Source: JADJPO01 sp963750395 (GTDB lineage: Bacteria > Actinomycetota > Actinomycetes > Actinomycetales > Kineosporiaceae). Taken from it: a stretch of 64,000 nt of DNA. Location of the stretch: assembly GCA_963750395.1 (NCBI GenBank), contig CAVVQM010000007.1:124001-188000 (forward strand). The letters run 5' to 3'. Under the pieces are notes generated by a model. That model had not been told where the DNA came from and did not search any database. It saw only the letters and a list, made by a program, of their open reading frames with translations. Below, in pieces: positions 16,779 through 25,447 of the stretch (its first letter is position 1; each line of letters opens with the position of its first letter). A program made the translations under genes and the position numbers.

Positions 16779-19030
16779 CGGCCCCGGTCCCGTCTGGAGC
16801 CGGAGGCCCGCCGGGCCGGACGCGGTGGCGGGACGCCCTTGGACGACGAGGCCGATCGCGGTGACCCGGCCGTCGCCGCAGCGGTCTCGCCGGTCCTGTC
16901 CTCCTCGGACATCACCGGCCGGTGCAGCACCAGCATCGATCGGGCGCCGACCGGGATCTGGTCACCGGGGGTGTAGGTGTCGCCGGCGTCGCCCGTCGGC
17001 CGGTCGCCGTCCGCCGTGTCCACGGTCACGGTCCACCAGCGGCCGTACTCGCGCGGCGGGACCGTGAACTCGAGCGACTCGTAGTGCGCGTTGAACAGGA
17101 TGAGGAAGGAGTCGTCGACCACCGGCTGTCCGCGCGTGTCCGGCTCGAGGATGCGCCCGCCGTTGAGGAAGACCGTCAGCGCACGGGCGTAGCCGTTGCG
17201 CCAGTCGTCCTCGGTCATGCTGCCGCCGGTGGGCGTGATCCAGTCGATGTCGCCGACCTCGCTCGTGCCGCCGTGTTCGGCCGAGCCCTTGAAGAAGCGG
17301 CGTCTGCGGAAGACGGGGTGATTGCGCCGCAGGTGCACCACCCGCTGGGTGAAGGCGAGCAGACTCTCGTCGGCGGAGGAGAGGTCCCAGTCCACCCAGG
17401 CCAACTCGTTGTCCTGGCAGTAGACGTTGTTGTTGCCGCGCTGGCTGCGCCCGAGTTCGTCGCCGTGCGCGATCATCGGAACGCCCTGGGACAGGAGCAG
17501 GGTGGTCAGGAAGTTGCGCTGCTGACGGGCCCGCAGGGCGAGCACCTCGGCATCGTCGGTCTCGCCCTCGGCCCCGCAGTTCCACGACCGGTTGTGGCTC
17601 TCGCCGTCCGCGCCGCCCTCGCCGTTGGCCTGGTTGTGCTTCTCGTTGTAGGAGACCAGGTCGGCCAGGGTGAACCCGTCGTGCGCGATCACGAAGTTGA
17701 TGCTCGCGATCGGGTGCCGCCCGTCGCCCTGGTAGAGGTCCGAGGAACCGCTGATCCGTGAAGCGAACTCGCCCAGGGTGGACGGCTCCCCACGCCAGAA
17801 GTCGCGGACCGTGTCGCGGTACTGACCGTTCCACTCCGTCCACAGCGGCGGGAAGTTGCCGACCTGGTAGCCGCCCTCGCCGAGATCCCACGGTTCGGCG
17901 ATCAGCTTCACCTGGGAGACGACCGGGTCCTGCTGGACGATGTCGAAGAACGCCGACAGGCGGTCGACCTCGTGGAACTGCCGGGCCAGGGTGGCGGCGA
18001 GGTCGAAGCGGAACCCGTCGACGTGCATCTCGGTGACCCAGTAGCGCAGTGAGTCCATGATCAGCTGGAGCACGTGGGGGTGGCGCATCAGCAGGCTGTT
18101 GCCGGTGCCTGTGGTGTCGTAGTAGTGCGTCCGGTCGTCGTCGACGAGGCGGTAGTAGGCGGCGTTGTCCAGACCGCGGAAACACAGGGTGGGGCCGAGA
18201 TGGTTGCCCTCCGCCGTGTGGTTGTAGACGACGTCCAGGATCACCTCGATGTCCGCCGCGTGCAGCGCCTTGACCATCGACTTGAACTCCAGGACCTGCT
18301 GTCCGCGCTGGCCCGCCGACGAGTAGGCGTTGTGCGGGGCGAAGAAGCCGATCGTGTTGTAGCCCCAGTAGTTCGACAGCCCCTTGCTGATCAGCGTGGT
18401 GTCCTGGACGAACTGGTGCACCGGCATGAGTTCGATCGCGGTGACGCCGAGATCGACCAGATGCTGGATCACGTTGGGGTGGGCCAACGCGGCGTAGGTG
18501 CCGCGGATGTCGTCGGGCACCCCGGGGTGGGTCATCGTCAGGCCCTTGACGTGGGCCTCGTAGAACACGCTCTCGTGGTACTCGTGCCGCGGCGGACGGT
18601 CGTCGCCCCAGTCGAAGTACGGGTTGACCACGACCGAGGTCATCGTGTGCCCGAGGCTGTCCGCCCCGTTGAATGCCGTCAGGTCGTCGAAACGGTAGGA
18701 GAAGAGCGACTCGTCGCCGTCGATCTGGCCCTCGATCGCCTTCGCGTACGGATCGAGCAGCAGCTTCGCCGGGTTGCACCGGTGGCCCGATGCCGGGTCG
18801 TAGGGTCCCTGGACGCGGTAGCCGTAGCGCTGCCCGGGGCCGATCCGGGGCAGGTAGCCATGCCACACGAAGCCGTCGACCTCGGTCAGTGCGATGCGCT
18901 CCTCGCGGCCCGAGGAGTCGATCAGACACAGGTCCAGGGCCTTGGCGGCCTCGGAGAAGACCGCGAAATTGGTGCCCGCACCGTCGAAGGTGGCGCCGAG
19001 CGGGTAGGGGGTGCCTGGCCAGATTTCCAT
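16775..19030 (-). CDS. glgX: Glycogen debranching enzyme GlgX
   Basis: A 751-residue GH13 isoamylase-type enzyme that hydrolyses alpha-1,6 branches of glycogen. The N-terminal CBM48 (WPGTPYPLGATFDGAGTNFA) is followed by the barrel, with DVVYNHTAEGN, HVDGFRFDLAATL (nucleophile D343), KLIAEPWDLGEGGYQVG (acid/base E379) and IAHDGFTLADLVSYNEKHN. The C-terminus has a Pro/Arg/Ser-rich tail of about 35 residues that is longer than usual. ATG 19030 sits just before the conserved MEIWPG start; longer upstream frames read through low-complexity arginine-rich sequence and were rejected. Its stop overlaps the treY start. Confidence 0.95.
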   Translation of the reverse strand: MEIWPGTPYPLGATFDGAGTNFAVFSEAAKALDLCLIDSSGREERIALTEVDGFVWHGYLPRIGPGQRYGYRVQGPYDPASGHRCNPAKLLLDPYAKAIEGQIDGDESLFSYRFDDLTAFNGADSLGHTMTSVVVNPYFDWGDDRPPRHEYHESVFYEAHVKGLTMTHPGVPDDIRGTYAALAHPNVIQHLVDLGVTAIELMPVHQFVQDTTLISKGLSNYWGYNTIGFFAPHNAYSSAGQRGQQVLEFKSMVKALHAADIEVILDVVYNHTAEGNHLGPTLCFRGLDNAAYYRLVDDDRTHYYDTTGTGNSLLMRHPHVLQLIMDSLRYWVTEMHVDGFRFDLAATLARQFHEVDRLSAFFDIVQQDPVVSQVKLIAEPWDLGEGGYQVGNFPPLWTEWNGQYRDTVRDFWRGEPSTLGEFASRISGSSDLYQGDGRHPIASINFVIAHDGFTLADLVSYNEKHNQANGEGGADGESHNRSWNCGAEGETDDAEVLALRARQQRNFLTTLLLSQGVPMIAHGDELGRSQRGNNNVYCQDNELAWVDWDLSSADESLLAFTQRVVHLRRNHPVFRRRRFFKGSAEHGGTSEVGDIDWITPTGGSMTEDDWRNGYARALTVFLNGGRILEPDTRGQPVVDDSFLILFNAHYESLEFTVPPREYGRWWTVTVDTADGDRPTGDAGDTYTPGDQIPVGARSMLVLHRPVMSEEDRTGETAAATAGSPRSASSSKGVPPPRPARRASGSRRDRGR

Positions 19031-19175
19031 GTCGTCCCGTCGTGTCGTCCACGGACTCGTGCCGGGCGCCCTTGCCCAGTCCGCGGGGTGCGGTGATGAT
19101 GGCGCGATTCTTCCGTGTCGGCGGCGATTGCGGCCACACTGCCCTGGCCGGCACGGGGTCGCCCGGTGCCTCCTG

Positions 19176-20825
19176 CTAACCGGGCACTGCCCGCTCGACG
19201 ATCGCGGCCGTGGTCCGGCGTCCGACCGGCAGCGTGCCGAACAGGGTGCCGCCCCCGCCGGCGACCCGGGTGGCCAGGTAGGCGGTCGAGACCGGCGACG
19301 GGCAGTGCCGGACGACGAGCGAGGCCTGCAGGGCGACCGCGAGTCGGTCGACCACCCACCGGGCACCCGCCTCGACCGCGGCGGCGTCGCGTCGGGCCTC
19401 CCGGGCGGCCGCCTGCAGCGAGGCGGCGACCTCGTCCACGCTCTGGTCCAACCGCTGGTCGTGCCCGCGACCGCGGTCGATCTCGGCGAGCAGGATCTCG
19501 ACGGCCCGCGGCTGCATGGCCGTCGCCCGCATCACGTCCAGGGCGGCCACATTGCTGGTGCCCTCCCAGAGGACATGCCCGGCCGCGGCGCGGACCATCC
19601 GGGTCATCCCGTTCTCCTCGACGTAGCCGTCCCCGCCCAGGCACTCCATCGCCTCGGCGGCCACGGCCTGGGCCCGCTTGAGCACCCAGTACCGCGCCAG
19701 GGGAGTGGCCACCCGGAGCAGGTCCTGCTCGTCCTCGTCCACGGCCGCGGCCAGACGCAGGGCCAGCACGGTGGCGGCCTCGCTCTCCACGGCCAGGTCG
19801 GCGAGCACGTTCTGCATCAGGGGCTTGTCCGCGACCGGCCCGCCACCCAGGGTGCGGTGCCGGGTGTGCCGGAGGGCGCCGACCAGCGCCGAGCGCATGA
19901 GTCCGGCACCGGTGAGCACGGCGTCGGTACGCAACGCCTGGGTGGTGGCCACCAGCACCCGCAGGCCACGGCCCTCCTCACCGAGTCGCCTGCCCCAGGT
20001 GCCGTCGAGTTCGACCTCCGCGGTGGCGGCCGAGCGCAGGCCGAGCTTCGTCTTCAGCCGCAGAGGTCGCCACACGTTCGCCGAACCGTCGGCGAGCATC
20101 CGGGGAACCAGGAAGCAGGTCAGGCCGCCCGGCGCCTGGGCCAGCACGAGGAAGACATCGCTCGTGGGGGAGGTGACGAACCACTTGCGCCCGGTCAGCC
20201 GATAGGCGCCCTCGGCCTCGAAGCCCGGCTCCGGCCGGGCCACGGTGGCGGTGCTGCGCAGGTCGGTGCCTCCACCCTGCTCGGTCACCGCCAGGCCGGC
20301 CAGGCACCCGGACTTCTGCTGCGGCGGGCGCAGCTCGGGGTCGTAGCTGCGCGAGGCCAGCCGGGGGTGCCACTCGGTCGCGAGCCCGGGATCGGTCCGC
20401 AGCGCCGGTGAGGTGGCGTAGGTGGAGCTGAGTGTGCCCAGATGCCCCGTCTCGGTCTGTGCCCAGACCACCAGCGCGGCGCCGCGGGTGGCGTGGGCCC
20501 GGGCGGAGGGGGGCTCGCCCCAGGGGCCCGCGCCCAGACCGGCCTCGACCGCGGCGGCGAGCAACCGGTGCCAGGCGGGATGGGCCTCGACGCGGTCCAC
20601 CCGCTCGCCGTCCGCGTCGTGTCCCCGCAGGATCGGGGGGCAGCGGTCGGCCTCGGCCGCCCACCGCCGGCACCGGGCCGACGCCGCCCTGGTGCCCAGC
20701 TCGCGCAGCCGTCCGGCGTGCCCCGGCGCACCGTGGCGGTCCATCGCCTCGACCAGGGCCAGGTCGGTGGAGTAGAGGTCGATCGGGTCGCCGTCCCGAT
20801 CGGGATCGTGCTCGGTTGGCGACAT
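19176..20825 (-). CDS. Acyl-CoA dehydrogenase family protein, AidB-like
   Basis: A 549-residue flavoprotein of the AidB branch of acyl-CoA dehydrogenases. It has GCLAGLAVTEQGGGTDLRS (FAD loop), GRKWFVTSPTSDVFLVLA, an MRSALVGALRH helix and the AidB hallmark region AMECLGGDGYVEENGMTRMVR, then VLWEGTSNVAALDVMRA. E. coli AidB is part of the alkylation response and binds DNA, but actinobacterial members may be ordinary acyl-CoA oxidoreductases. Which applies here cannot be decided from sequence. ATG 20825 is used. The gene is transcribed toward glgX with a gap of about 145 bases. Confidence 0.88.
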   Translation of the reverse strand: MSPTEHDPDRDGDPIDLYSTDLALVEAMDRHGAPGHAGRLRELGTRAASARCRRWAAEADRCPPILRGHDADGERVDRVEAHPAWHRLLAAAVEAGLGAGPWGEPPSARAHATRGAALVVWAQTETGHLGTLSSTYATSPALRTDPGLATEWHPRLASRSYDPELRPPQQKSGCLAGLAVTEQGGGTDLRSTATVARPEPGFEAEGAYRLTGRKWFVTSPTSDVFLVLAQAPGGLTCFLVPRMLADGSANVWRPLRLKTKLGLRSAATAEVELDGTWGRRLGEEGRGLRVLVATTQALRTDAVLTGAGLMRSALVGALRHTRHRTLGGGPVADKPLMQNVLADLAVESEAATVLALRLAAAVDEDEQDLLRVATPLARYWVLKRAQAVAAEAMECLGGDGYVEENGMTRMVRAAAGHVLWEGTSNVAALDVMRATAMQPRAVEILLAEIDRGRGHDQRLDQSVDEVAASLQAAAREARRDAAAVEAGARWVVDRLAVALQASLVVRHCPSPVSTAYLATRVAGGGGTLFGTLPVGRRTTAAIVERAVPG

Positions 20826-20976
20826 CCGATCACCGTATCGAGTCGGCGCGTGCGCAGCAGGTCACGACCCGGCGTGGCCGCGGACCGGGTTGTGACCGAT
20901 CTGGCTACGGTGGGTGCATGACGAGTGGAGCCCGCTTCCGCGCGTTGCGCGGTCAGTGGTGACCGGGTCCTCCGCC

Positions 20977-21988
20977 ATGGCCAGCCGCCCTCCAGGGGTC
21001 CGACCGGGTGTTCGCGACGCCCGTCGCGTGGGCCTGCGGGCCACGATGCGCCTCCTCGGCCGACTCGTGGCCGGAACCGTACGCACCTGCCTGCGGTACC
21101 GGGTCACCGGGCTCGCCGCCGAGGCCGGCTTCTTCGCCCTGCTGTCCCTGCCGCCCTTGGTGCTGGGTCTGGTCGCCGGTCTCGGCTATGTCGGCAACTG
21201 GATCGGCCAGGACGTCGTGGAACGCCTCAAGGGCCAGATCGAGGACGGCGCGGCGACCGTGCTGACCAGCGACGTGGTCAGCTCGGTGATCGGGCCGACC
21301 TTCGACAAGGTGATCGCAGGGCGGACGCCTGGACATCGTCTCGATCGGCTTCGTGCTGTCGCTGTGGTCCGGCTCCCGGGCGCTCAACGTCTACGTCGAC
21401 ACCGTCTCGATCATGTACGGCCTCGGCGGCCACCGGGGCATCGTCCGGACCCGCGCGCTGTCCTTCTCCCTCTACGTGCTCACGCTGGTGCTCGGCGCCG
21501 TGGCGTTCCCGCTGGTGCTGATCGGCCCCGGGTTGGTCGGACAGTTCCTGCAGTCGCGGTTCCAGGGTTTGCCGGACCTGTCGTGGCTGCAACTCCTGTA
21601 CTGGCCGGTCGTGGTCATGTTCTCGGTGGCGCTGCTGACCACGCTCTACCACGTGGCGACGCCGGTACGGGTTCCGTGGCGGAGGGACCTGCCCGGCGCG
21701 GTGCTGGCCATGGTGCTCTGGATGATCGCCAGCGCCGGCCTGCGGATCGTGGTGGCCGAGTCGTTCGGTGGGCCGTCCATCTACGGTCCGCTGGCGGCGC
21801 CCATCGTGCTGCTCATCTGGCTCTACCTGCTGGCGATCGCCGTCCTGATCGGCTCCGCGCTGAACGCCACGATGGACATGATCTGGCCCGATCCGGCCCG
21901 GGCGGCCGCTCGGCGTGGACACCCTGTGCATGCCCAGGAACGCCCTGTGACTCCCATGCCCATGCATCCCCGAGGAGGCGAGGAGTGA
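20977..21988 (+). CDS. YihY/BrkB-family inner membrane protein (one frameshift)
   Basis: A polytopic membrane protein. After a basic N-terminus come RYRVTGLAAEAGFFALLSLPPLVLGLV (helix 1), then the family core LSLWSGSRALNVYVDTVSIMYG, then PLVLIGP, WPVVVMFSVALLTTLYHVATP and the closing helices PIVLLIWLYLLAIAVLIGSALNA. The DTVSIMYG and LIWLYL motifs are typical of YihY/UPF0761, often annotated as ribonuclease BN, a historical misnomer; the molecular role is unknown. The N-terminal 118 residues and the rest are in different frames, joined by a one-base slip near 21325. I chose ATG 20977; other in-frame starts lie upstream. Confidence 0.8.
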
Positions 21989-22125
21989 TCGCCGATCGTC
22001 CTCGCGCCGCGCGGCAGTGACGGCCGGGGTCACCTGCATCGGTCCGCTGCTCGCACCGGGTATCGAGTTGAGAACGGTTGGCCGTGTCCGAGGCCGTGGG
22101 CGAGCCCTTCGGGTAGGTTCCGAGG

Positions 22126-22866
22126 ATGACCGAGCCCTTGGTGGTCCTCAAGGACGTCAACAAGCACTTCGGCGATCTGCATGTGCTGAAGGACATCAAC
22201 ATGTCGGTGGGCAAGGGTGAGGTCGTCATCCTCATCGGGCCCTCCGGCTCCGGAAAGTCGACGTTGTGCCGCACGATCAACCGGCTCGAGACGTTCGAGT
22301 CCGGATCGATCACCATCGACGGACAGGAGCTGCCCGAGGAGGGCAAGGCCCTGGCCGGGCTGCGCGCCGACGTCGGCATGGTCTTCCAGAGCTTCAACCT
22401 CTTCGCGCACAAGACGATCCTCGAGAACATCACCCTCGGGCCGATCAAGGTGCGCAAGAAGTCGAAGGCCGAGGCCGAGAAGCGGGCCAAGGAACTGCTC
22501 GACCGGGTCGGCGTCGCCCATCAGTCGGCGAAGTACCCGGCGCAGTTGTCCGGTGGCCAGCAGCAGCGGGTGGCCATCGCCCGATCCCTGGCGATGGACC
22601 CCAAGGTGATGCTGTTCGACGAACCCACCTCCGCCCTGGACCCGGAGATGATCAACGAGGTGCTCGACGTCATGGTCGAGCTGGCCAAGAGCGGCATGAC
22701 CATGATCGTGGTCACCCACGAGATGGGCTTCGCCCGGACGGTGGCGAACCGGGTCAGCTTCATGGCCGACGGCCAGTTGGTCGAGCAGGCCACCCCCGAG
22801 GAGTTCTTCACCAATCCGAAGAGCGACCGCGCCAAGGACTTCCTCAGCAAGATCCTGACGCACTGA
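22126..22866 (+). CDS. gluA: Glutamate/polar amino-acid ABC transporter, ATP-binding subunit
   Basis: A 246-residue ABC ATPase. Walker A is GPSGSGKST (38-46, K44), the Q-loop is MVFQSFNLFAHKTILENI, the signature is LSGGQQQRVAIARSL and Walker B is VMLFDEPTSALDPE, followed by the H-loop VVTHEMG. Length and sequence match the polar-amino-acid group (GlnQ/GluA). It energises uptake through the GluC-GluD permeases encoded downstream. It is first in a four-gene operon ordered ATPase, binding protein, permease, permease, the order of gluABCD in Corynebacterium, which is why the symbols are used. Substrate specificity remains an inference. Confidence 0.9.
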   Translation: MTEPLVVLKDVNKHFGDLHVLKDINMSVGKGEVVILIGPSGSGKSTLCRTINRLETFESGSITIDGQELPEEGKALAGLRADVGMVFQSFNLFAHKTILENITLGPIKVRKKSKAEAEKRAKELLDRVGVAHQSAKYPAQLSGGQQQRVAIARSLAMDPKVMLFDEPTSALDPEMINEVLDVMVELAKSGMTMIVVTHEMGFARTVANRVSFMADGQLVEQATPEEFFTNPKSDRAKDFLSKILTH

Positions 22867-22939
22867 CCCGAGGCGATACCTGTCCCGGCAAACCGGCATG
22901 CACCCTGCATGCCCGATCCGAACACAAGGAGATGCTCGA

Positions 22940-23782
22940 ATGACCGCACGACGCATCGGCGCCACCGCAGCTGCCGCCGCGCTGGCCCTCGGCCTGGCCG
23001 CCTGTGGTGGCTCCGACACCACCTCGACCGGGGCCAGTGACGGTGGCGGCGGATCGGGCCTGAAGATCGGCATCAAGTTCGACCAGCCGGGTCTGGGGCT
23101 GAAGCAGGGCAGCGACTACACGGGACTCGACGTGGACGTCGCCACCTACGTCGCCGACAAGCTGGGCACCCCGGCCGACCAGATCGAATGGATCCAGGCG
23201 CCGAGCGCCCAGCGCGAGACGCTGATCGACACCGGCCAGGTCGATCTGGTGGTGGCCACCTACTCGATCACGGACGCCCGCAAGGAGAAGGTCTCCTTCG
23301 CCGGCCCGTACTTCATCGCCGGTCAGGATCTGCTGGTCCGCGCCGACGACACCTCGATCACCGGCGTGGACTCCCTCGCCGGCAAGAAGCTCTGCTCGGT
23401 GACCGGCTCGACCTCGGCGCAGAAGGTCACCGAGCAGGTGCCCGGCGTCAACCTTCAGGAGTTCGGCACCTACTCGGAGTGCGTGTCGGCCCTCGGCTCC
23501 GGTGGGATCGACGCGGTGACCACCGACGACACGATCCTGGCCGGCTACGCCTCCCAGGAGCAGAACGCCGGCAAGTTCAAGCTCGTCGGCAAGACCTTCT
23601 CCGAGGAGCGCTACGGCATCGGCCTCAAGAAGGGCGACACCGAGATGTGCCAGAAGGTGACCGACGCGATCACCGCCATGATCGAGGACGGGTCCTGGCA
23701 GAAGGCGGTCGACGACAACCTCGGCGCCGCCGGGTACAAGCCCGGTCCGGGCAACCCGCCCACGCCGGACGCCTGCGCCTGA
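22940..23782 (+). CDS. gluB: Glutamate-type ABC transporter substrate-binding lipoprotein
   Basis: A 280-residue solute-binding protein. The start is ATG 22940, with a signal peptide ending in the lipobox LGLAAC, then a Gly/Ser linker. The mature part is a family-3 binding protein: LKIGIKFDQPGLGLK, TGLDVDVATYVADKLG, QRETLIDTGQVDLVVATYSIT, RKEKVSFAGPYFIAGQDLLVR, KLCSVTGSTSAQKV and DAVTTDDTILAGYA. It would be lipid-anchored outside the cytoplasmic membrane and pass glutamate or a related amino acid to GluC/GluD. A strong hairpin follows its stop codon. Confidence 0.92.
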   Translation: MTARRIGATAAAAALALGLAACGGSDTTSTGASDGGGGSGLKIGIKFDQPGLGLKQGSDYTGLDVDVATYVADKLGTPADQIEWIQAPSAQRETLIDTGQVDLVVATYSITDARKEKVSFAGPYFIAGQDLLVRADDTSITGVDSLAGKKLCSVTGSTSAQKVTEQVPGVNLQEFGTYSECVSALGSGGIDAVTTDDTILAGYASQEQNAGKFKLVGKTFSEERYGIGLKKGDTEMCQKVTDAITAMIEDGSWQKAVDDNLGAAGYKPGPGNPPTPDACA

Positions 23783-23790
23783 TCTGACCG

Positions 23791-23825
23791 GGGTGGTGCC
23801 CGTCGATCGCCGGCGGGCACCGCCC
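23791..23825 (+). promoter_or_regulatory. Intercistronic hairpin between gluB and gluC
   Basis: GGGTGGTGCCCG (23791-23802) can pair with CGGGCACCGCCC (23814-23825) over 12 base pairs with one G-U, closing an 11-base loop. It starts nine bases after the gluB stop, has no U-run and lies inside the operon. By analogy with other binding-protein operons it could stabilise or partly terminate the transcript so that the binding protein is made in excess over the permeases. Confidence 0.6.
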
Positions 23826-23869
23826 AGGGCCGCACGTGGGAGCGATCCCCGGGGAGAAGGTGGTGAGTG

Positions 23870-24532
23870 ATGGGCACGCTCTTCAGTGACTACGACGTGC
23901 TCGGCGCGTTCTGGATCACCATCCAGTTGTCGCTGCTGTCGGCTCTGGGTTCCCTCGTCATCGGCACGCTGGTCGCCGTGATGCGGGTCTCGCCGGTGAC
24001 GGTGCTGCGCACGATCGGTGCCGGCTACGTCAACATCGTCCGGAACACCCCGCTGACCCTGCTCATGGTGATGAGCATCCTCGGCCTGACGTTCATCCTC
24101 GGTCTGGCGATCAGCCAGCAGGCGTCGACGAACGTGTACTGGTGGTCGATCGTGATGCTGTCGCTCTACCACGCGGCCTTCGTCGCCGAAGCCCTGCGCA
24201 GCGGGGTGAACACCGTTCCGGCGGGCCAGGCCGAGGCCGCTCGCTCGATCGGGCTGACCTTCAATCAGAGCCTGAGCGAGGTGATCCTGCCCCAGGCCTT
24301 CCGCGGGGCCATCGCCCCGCTCGGGTCCACGGCCATCGCGCTGATCAAGAACACCACGGTCGCCGCGGCCATCGGCAACCCGGAGGCGGCGAAACTCATG
24401 GCGACGGTCGTCGAGAACGAGGGTGCCTCGCTGGACATCTTCTTCGTCTTCGCCCTCGGATTCGTGATCCTGACCCTTCCGCTGGGGATCTACATGACCA
24501 ACCTGTCGCGTCGTCTGGCGGTGAAGCGATGA
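23870..24532 (+). CDS. gluC: Glutamate-type ABC transporter permease
   Basis: A 220-residue inner-membrane permease of the HisM/GlnP class with about five helices. It begins with SDYDVLGAFWITIQLSLLSALGSLVIGTL, has NIVRNTPLTLLMVMS and the EAA loop EAARSIGLTFNQSLSEVILPQAFRG that docks on the ATPase, and ends in a basic tail. The ATG at 23870 is immediately preceded by an in-frame GTG at 23867; AGAAGG lies a few bases upstream. Its stop overlaps the start of gluD as ATGA. Confidence 0.9.
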   Translation: MGTLFSDYDVLGAFWITIQLSLLSALGSLVIGTLVAVMRVSPVTVLRTIGAGYVNIVRNTPLTLLMVMSILGLTFILGLAISQQASTNVYWWSIVMLSLYHAAFVAEALRSGVNTVPAGQAEAARSIGLTFNQSLSEVILPQAFRGAIAPLGSTAIALIKNTTVAAAIGNPEAAKLMATVVENEGASLDIFFVFALGFVILTLPLGIYMTNLSRRLAVKR

Positions 24533-25425
24533 GCAGCCCGCAGGCCGTCCTCTTCGATGCCCCCGGTCCGAAGGCGAGGTTGCGGCACAACATCCTCACG
24601 GTGGTCGGGGTCCTGTTCATCCTCTTCCTGGCCTACCTGGTCTGGGGAAAGATGTCCGACGCCGGCCAGCTCGAGGCCGCCAAATGGACTCCCTTCCTGG
24701 AGGGGGAGACCTGGACCGAGTACCTGTTGCCCGGCCTGTGGGGAACCCTGCGCGCAGCGGGGCTGGCCGTCGTCCTGGCGATCGTCTTCGGGCTGGTGTT
24801 CGGCCTGGGCCGGTTGGCGGAGTCCGCGCCGATCCGCTGGGTCTCCAGCGTCGTCGTGGAGTTCTTCCGGTCCGTGCCGGTCCTGTTGATGATGATCTTC
24901 CTGTTCTTCTACTTCTCGCAGAACGGGATCTTCACCAGCAGCACCCAGCCGTTCGCGGCCGTGGTCATCGCGCTCATGCTCTACAACGGTTCGGTCGTCG
25001 CCGAACTGGTGCGCTCCGGCGTCCACTCCCTGCCGAGAGGTCAGTCCGAGGCGGGACTCTCGATCGGTCTGACGTCGTTCCAGACGCTGCGGCTCGTCCA
25101 GCTTCCCCAGGCGATCACGTCGATGCTGCCCGCGCTGATCGGGCAGTTGGTCGTCGCCCTGAAGGACACCGCGCTCGGCTACATCATCCTGTACCCGGAG
25201 CTGTTGATCTGGTCCAAGACGCTGGGGTCGGCATACGCCAACACGGTGCCGGCGTACCTGTTCGCCGGGCTGCTCTTCATCCTCATCAACTTCTCGCTGA
25301 CCAAGCTCGCCACGGTGGTCGACCAGCGGATGAAGCAGCGCGGCACGGGGGGCGACCAGGCGGACGCCGCGAGGATGGAGACCGTCAACGCCGTGGGCAT
25401 CGCCAGCGAGTCGCACTCGGGGTGA
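24529..25425 (+). CDS. gluD: Glutamate-type ABC transporter permease, second subunit
   Basis: A 298-residue partner permease. It is longer than GluC because of an N-terminal segment with an extra helix (LTVVGVLFILFLAYLVWG) and a polar stretch before the TM domain (LPGLWGTLRAAGLAVVLAIVFGLV). It has EFFRSVPVLLMMIFLFFYF and the EAA loop EAGLSIGLTSFQTLRLVQLPQAI, with a hydrophilic C-terminal tail. It starts by ATGA overlap with gluC and ends the operon. The convergent radical SAM gene begins to overlap its downstream region after 22 bases. Confidence 0.9.
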   Translation: MSSPQAVLFDAPGPKARLRHNILTVVGVLFILFLAYLVWGKMSDAGQLEAAKWTPFLEGETWTEYLLPGLWGTLRAAGLAVVLAIVFGLVFGLGRLAESAPIRWVSSVVVEFFRSVPVLLMMIFLFFYFSQNGIFTSSTQPFAAVVIALMLYNGSVVAELVRSGVHSLPRGQSEAGLSIGLTSFQTLRLVQLPQAITSMLPALIGQLVVALKDTALGYIILYPELLIWSKTLGSAYANTVPAYLFAGLLFILINFSLTKLATVVDQRMKQRGTGGDQADAARMETVNAVGIASESHSG

Positions 25426-25447
25426 GCCCCTGCGACCGGGCCTCGGC

